Both the position numbers and the translations under genes were made by a program. Shown here in pieces: positions 13,462 to 15,750 of a stretch of 15,750 bases of DNA. Origin of the DNA: CAZKUN01 sp964555935 (GTDB lineage Bacteria; Armatimonadota; Zipacnadia; Zipacnadales; VGFC01); assembly GCA_964555935.1 (NCBI GenBank), contig CAZKUN010000211.1:1-15750 (forward strand), given 5' to 3'. Under the pieces are notes generated by a model that searched no databases, had not been told where the DNA came from, and saw nothing but the letters and a program-made list of their open reading frames with translations. Each line of letters starts with the position of its first letter. The first letter of the stretch is position 1.

Positions 13462-15750
13462 TCACTCTTCCATCGGCCACAGTCGATACAGAAGCACGGC
13501 CACGTCGCCCGGGAACTCCGCCTCCGAGCCGATGGAGAACTCGACGGTGTTCTCGCCGGGCTTGAGCCACAGAGCCTTCCCATCCACCTCGATCGACTTC
13601 CCCGGCTCCATGCCGACGGGCCAGAACGTCGCGCCGGCGGGTCCCTCGTGAGTGACCGCCTGCCCGTGCTCCAGACTCACGGGGAAAACGATGCGCTCGC
13701 CGTTAACAACAAGAGCGGGGTCACGCAGCGTGGGCGCGGTCGCCAGGCCCGTGAGGGCCTTCACGTCATCAAACCGCACCTCGACCGACGCGTCCTGCTC
13801 GAGGCTGTTGAAGTAGAAGAGCAGATACTCCACCCGCGATGCGTCAAACCCCTCCTCCGGCAGCGCGAACGTCCGCAGCGACCAGCCGGTGAAGTTGATG
13901 GGGGCAATGTAGTCGGCATGCCCACCCGCCGTGTCACGGAGCTGTATGCGCACGCTCTGCTCCTTGGCATCACCATGGATCCACAGCCCGATGCCGCGAT
14001 ACTCGCTGAGGTCAAGCGGCGTGTCGAACCGGCGGCCGATACCCGACCACCCACCATAGCCGCCCGCGTTCTCGGCCGCGTACGTCAGGCACTGGTCGCC
14101 CGCCTTCGCGTCGCCGGATGGGGCGAAGCTCTGCGTGACGCCGCGCCTTGCCGGGCCAGTATCTGTGAGCACTTTCTCGGCGCCGAGCACGTACTTCTCG
14201 TACTCGTTATCCCCACCGAGCTGATACAGGCCCGCGTCATCAAAGGTCTCGATGGTCAGAGCGCCCGGGTCGTTGTAGCCAGAGTATGAGACGTCGCGCT
14301 TCCCGCGCACGATCTCAACGCCCAACTGGCACGGCTCCGCCAGGTCGTTGGTGATCGTCCAGGCGTTCTGCCCGCCATCCAACACGTCCACGGTGCGCGG
14401 CTCCTCGTAGGCGGCTCTGTATAGATCCCAGCCATCGTCGGCACTGCCAAACAGCCTGAAGTCCTTGCCCGGCTCTTGCAGCCTGTCTCTGATCGCCTCG
14501 GAGAAGTAGTCCGTCTCTCGGCACTGCTCGTAACGGCTGAGCATCTCAAACGTCGGTCGGGCGAGAGGCAGCGCCTCGAGCGATGCCCGCGAGCACTCGA
14601 TGGAGATAGACGCGTTGATCCCCAACGCCTTCGCGCGAACGTACTCGATCTGATCGGGACGGACGTCCTTGAACATGTAGTACCAGCCGATGTCAGACCG
14701 CGTGAAGTTCGCCCGCTGACCGAGAATGCCGGGCCACCGATCGTCGAGGTAGCCCTTGATGTCGCCATGACCATCGGCAGACGCGCTGCGGGGCGTGAGG
14801 TGCCACAACATGTCAGAACCCGTGCCCGTGCTGGTCTGGTAGAGCACGTCCTTGTCGAACTTCTGGTAGTGCTTGAGGTGCATCGTGTTGAGGTAGTACC
14901 AGCGGTCGAGGTAGACGTCCTGGATGCCGTCGCTGGCATCGAAGTAGACCATGTCGAGGTCGCACTCGTTGACGAAATCGGCGAAGTTCTGAGTGAGTTC
15001 ATCGGCTAACGTGCTGTCAGCATCCACCAGGAAGAAACCCCACATCGCCAGGAGATGCTTCGCCTCCGCGCCGACGGGATGCGCGCCGGCAGTGGTGCCG
15101 AGAGCGCCACGCTGACAGCCCACAAACCGAAACGGCGGCCCTGCTTCCACATCACTGTAGCGGATGATCTCATCGCCGAGGCGCAGATAGTGCCCAGGAA
15201 ATGCCTTCGTGCGCACGGCCCTGGGCGGAGTGCGCTCCGGCTGTCCCGCGAGCGTAATGGTTGTCGCCGTTTCGTCCACAGCCTCTGCTAGCGGCGGGCA
15301 TGGCACGAACGCCAGCCGATCATCCGGAGTGGGCGTGACGTATGGGTCGTTGGCCGAGATCGACGGGCCGAAGACATGCACGCCCGCGTCCAGCCCCGCC
15401 GCGTGGATCTTGTCGACGGCGCGCTTCACGCTCTCGATGCCGTCAGGGAAGTTCGTCGTGTTGATGTCGTAGTGACCGTGGTTAGCCAGGAAGTCGTTCT
15501 TCAGCATGATGATCGTGCCGAAGCCGCCGAGTTTCGCGTACTCGATCAGCGTGTCGATGTCGGCCTCTTTGACACCCGTCCCGAACAGGTACGATTCGTA
15601 CGCGCGATCCGAGAACCGAGCCCACTGACCATCCAGCATCGGACTGGGGAGGCCATTCGCCCGCTCTGCGTCCATGATGGCGGCATTAAAGGCGTCTCGC
15701 GGCGCGCCGATCAGCGCGAACCCGGCCCCGACCATCCCGTGAAGCCGAGT
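13462..15750 (-). CDS. Large glycoside-hydrolase-like protein, N-terminus cut by window edge
   Basis: The frame ends at TGA 13464-13462 and is still open at the right edge. The ATG at 15735 follows sense codons (TRLHG) and lacks a ribosome site, so the real start and any signal peptide lie outside. Numbering from that ATG, residues 55-140 and 235-400 read like an interrupted TIM barrel: VKEADIDTLIEYAKLGGFGT, GLDAGVHVFGPSISAND, VYFDASDG (263-270, Asp266 a candidate nucleophile), then ASISIECSR. Residues about 145-232 are a beta-rich insertion ending RGALGTTAGAHPVGAEA (209-225). Residues 500-660 look like a galactose-binding sandwich (YRGIGLWIHGD; FDDVKAL), followed by a short C-terminal beta domain. 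It starts the minus-strand set 34 bases ahead of the DUF4838 gene. The exact glycosidase family is not recognised; secreted glycan degradation is inferred. Confidence 0.7.
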   Translation of the reverse strand, partial: TRLHGMVGAGFALIGAPRDAFNAAIMDAERANGLPSPMLDGQWARFSDRAYESYLFGTGVKEADIDTLIEYAKLGGFGTIIMLKNDFLANHGHYDINTTNFPDGIESVKRAVDKIHAAGLDAGVHVFGPSISANDPYVTPTPDDRLAFVPCPPLAEAVDETATTITLAGQPERTPPRAVRTKAFPGHYLRLGDEIIRYSDVEAGPPFRFVGCQRGALGTTAGAHPVGAEAKHLLAMWGFFLVDADSTLADELTQNFADFVNECDLDMVYFDASDGIQDVYLDRWYYLNTMHLKHYQKFDKDVLYQTSTGTGSDMLWHLTPRSASADGHGDIKGYLDDRWPGILGQRANFTRSDIGWYYMFKDVRPDQIEYVRAKALGINASISIECSRASLEALPLARPTFEMLSRYEQCRETDYFSEAIRDRLQEPGKDFRLFGSADDGWDLYRAAYEEPRTVDVLDGGQNAWTITNDLAEPCQLGVEIVRGKRDVSYSGYNDPGALTIETFDDAGLYQLGGDNEYEKYVLGAEKVLTDTGPARRGVTQSFAPSGDAKAGDQCLTYAAENAGGYGGWSGIGRRFDTPLDLSEYRGIGLWIHGDAKEQSVRIQLRDTAGGHADYIAPINFTGWSLRTFALPEEGFDASRVEYLLFYFNSLEQDASVEVRFDDVKALTGLATAPTLRDPALVVNGERIVFPVSLEHGQAVTHEGPAGATFWPVGMEPGKSIEVDGKALWLKPGENTVEFSIGSEAEFPGDVAVLLYRLWPMEE

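Overview
The window is GC-rich bacterial DNA that is almost entirely coding. It holds nine genes, of which the first and the last run off the edges. There is no rRNA, tRNA, CRISPR array, insertion sequence or phage module, and no gene-free stretch reaches 300 bases. The gene content is a Tat-exported Gfo/Idh/MocA oxidoreductase, a secreted beta-helix glycosidase-like protein, a DUF4838 protein, CBM9-like domains and a very large secreted TIM-barrel-like protein. That mix is typical of polysaccharide-degrading bacteria of the Planctomycetota, Hydrogenedentota, Armatimonadota or Lentisphaerota type. The phylum cannot be fixed from the sequence alone.

Left part (1-5757). A partial unrecognised gene (+) converges on a class IV PLP aminotransferase (-), with a GC-rich hairpin between them. 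A 101-base divergent spacer then leads into a plus-strand pair, the Tat-signal Gfo/Idh/MocA protein and a 942-residue beta-helix protein with a C-terminal CBM9-like domain. The pair is separated by 18 bases in the same reading frame and is very probably one operon aimed at a glycan outside the cytoplasm.

Right part (5770-15750, all minus strand, transcribed right to left). First comes a large secreted-glycosidase-like protein (5' end outside the window), then a DUF4838 protein with its own CBM9-like domain, then a metallophosphoesterase with a lipoprotein-like signal. After a 130-base gap comes a tightly coupled trio: iron-type alcohol dehydrogenase, aldehyde dehydrogenase and a glutamine-synthetase-like ligase. 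The dehydrogenases overlap by one base (TGATG), and the ligase starts 9 bases after the aldehyde dehydrogenase stop.

How the genes may work together. The trio supplies the three activities expected for breaking down an amino alcohol such as ethanolamine through gamma-glutamylated intermediates: ligase, then alcohol oxidation, then aldehyde oxidation. The ligase keeps the glutamate and ATP/metal machinery of glutamine synthetase, but has Trp where true glutamine synthetases carry the Glu of the ammonium site. The phosphoesterase just upstream has all the metal ligands of GpdQ-type diesterases, so it could in principle release the amine from a phosphodiester head group; this is inference. A competing reading is that the two dehydrogenases handle lactaldehyde from deoxysugars released by the neighbouring glycosidases. 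Three N-terminal starts (alcohol dehydrogenase, aldehyde dehydrogenase, phosphoesterase) were moved inward from the longest frame because strong Shine-Dalgarno sequences and family lengths support shorter proteins.
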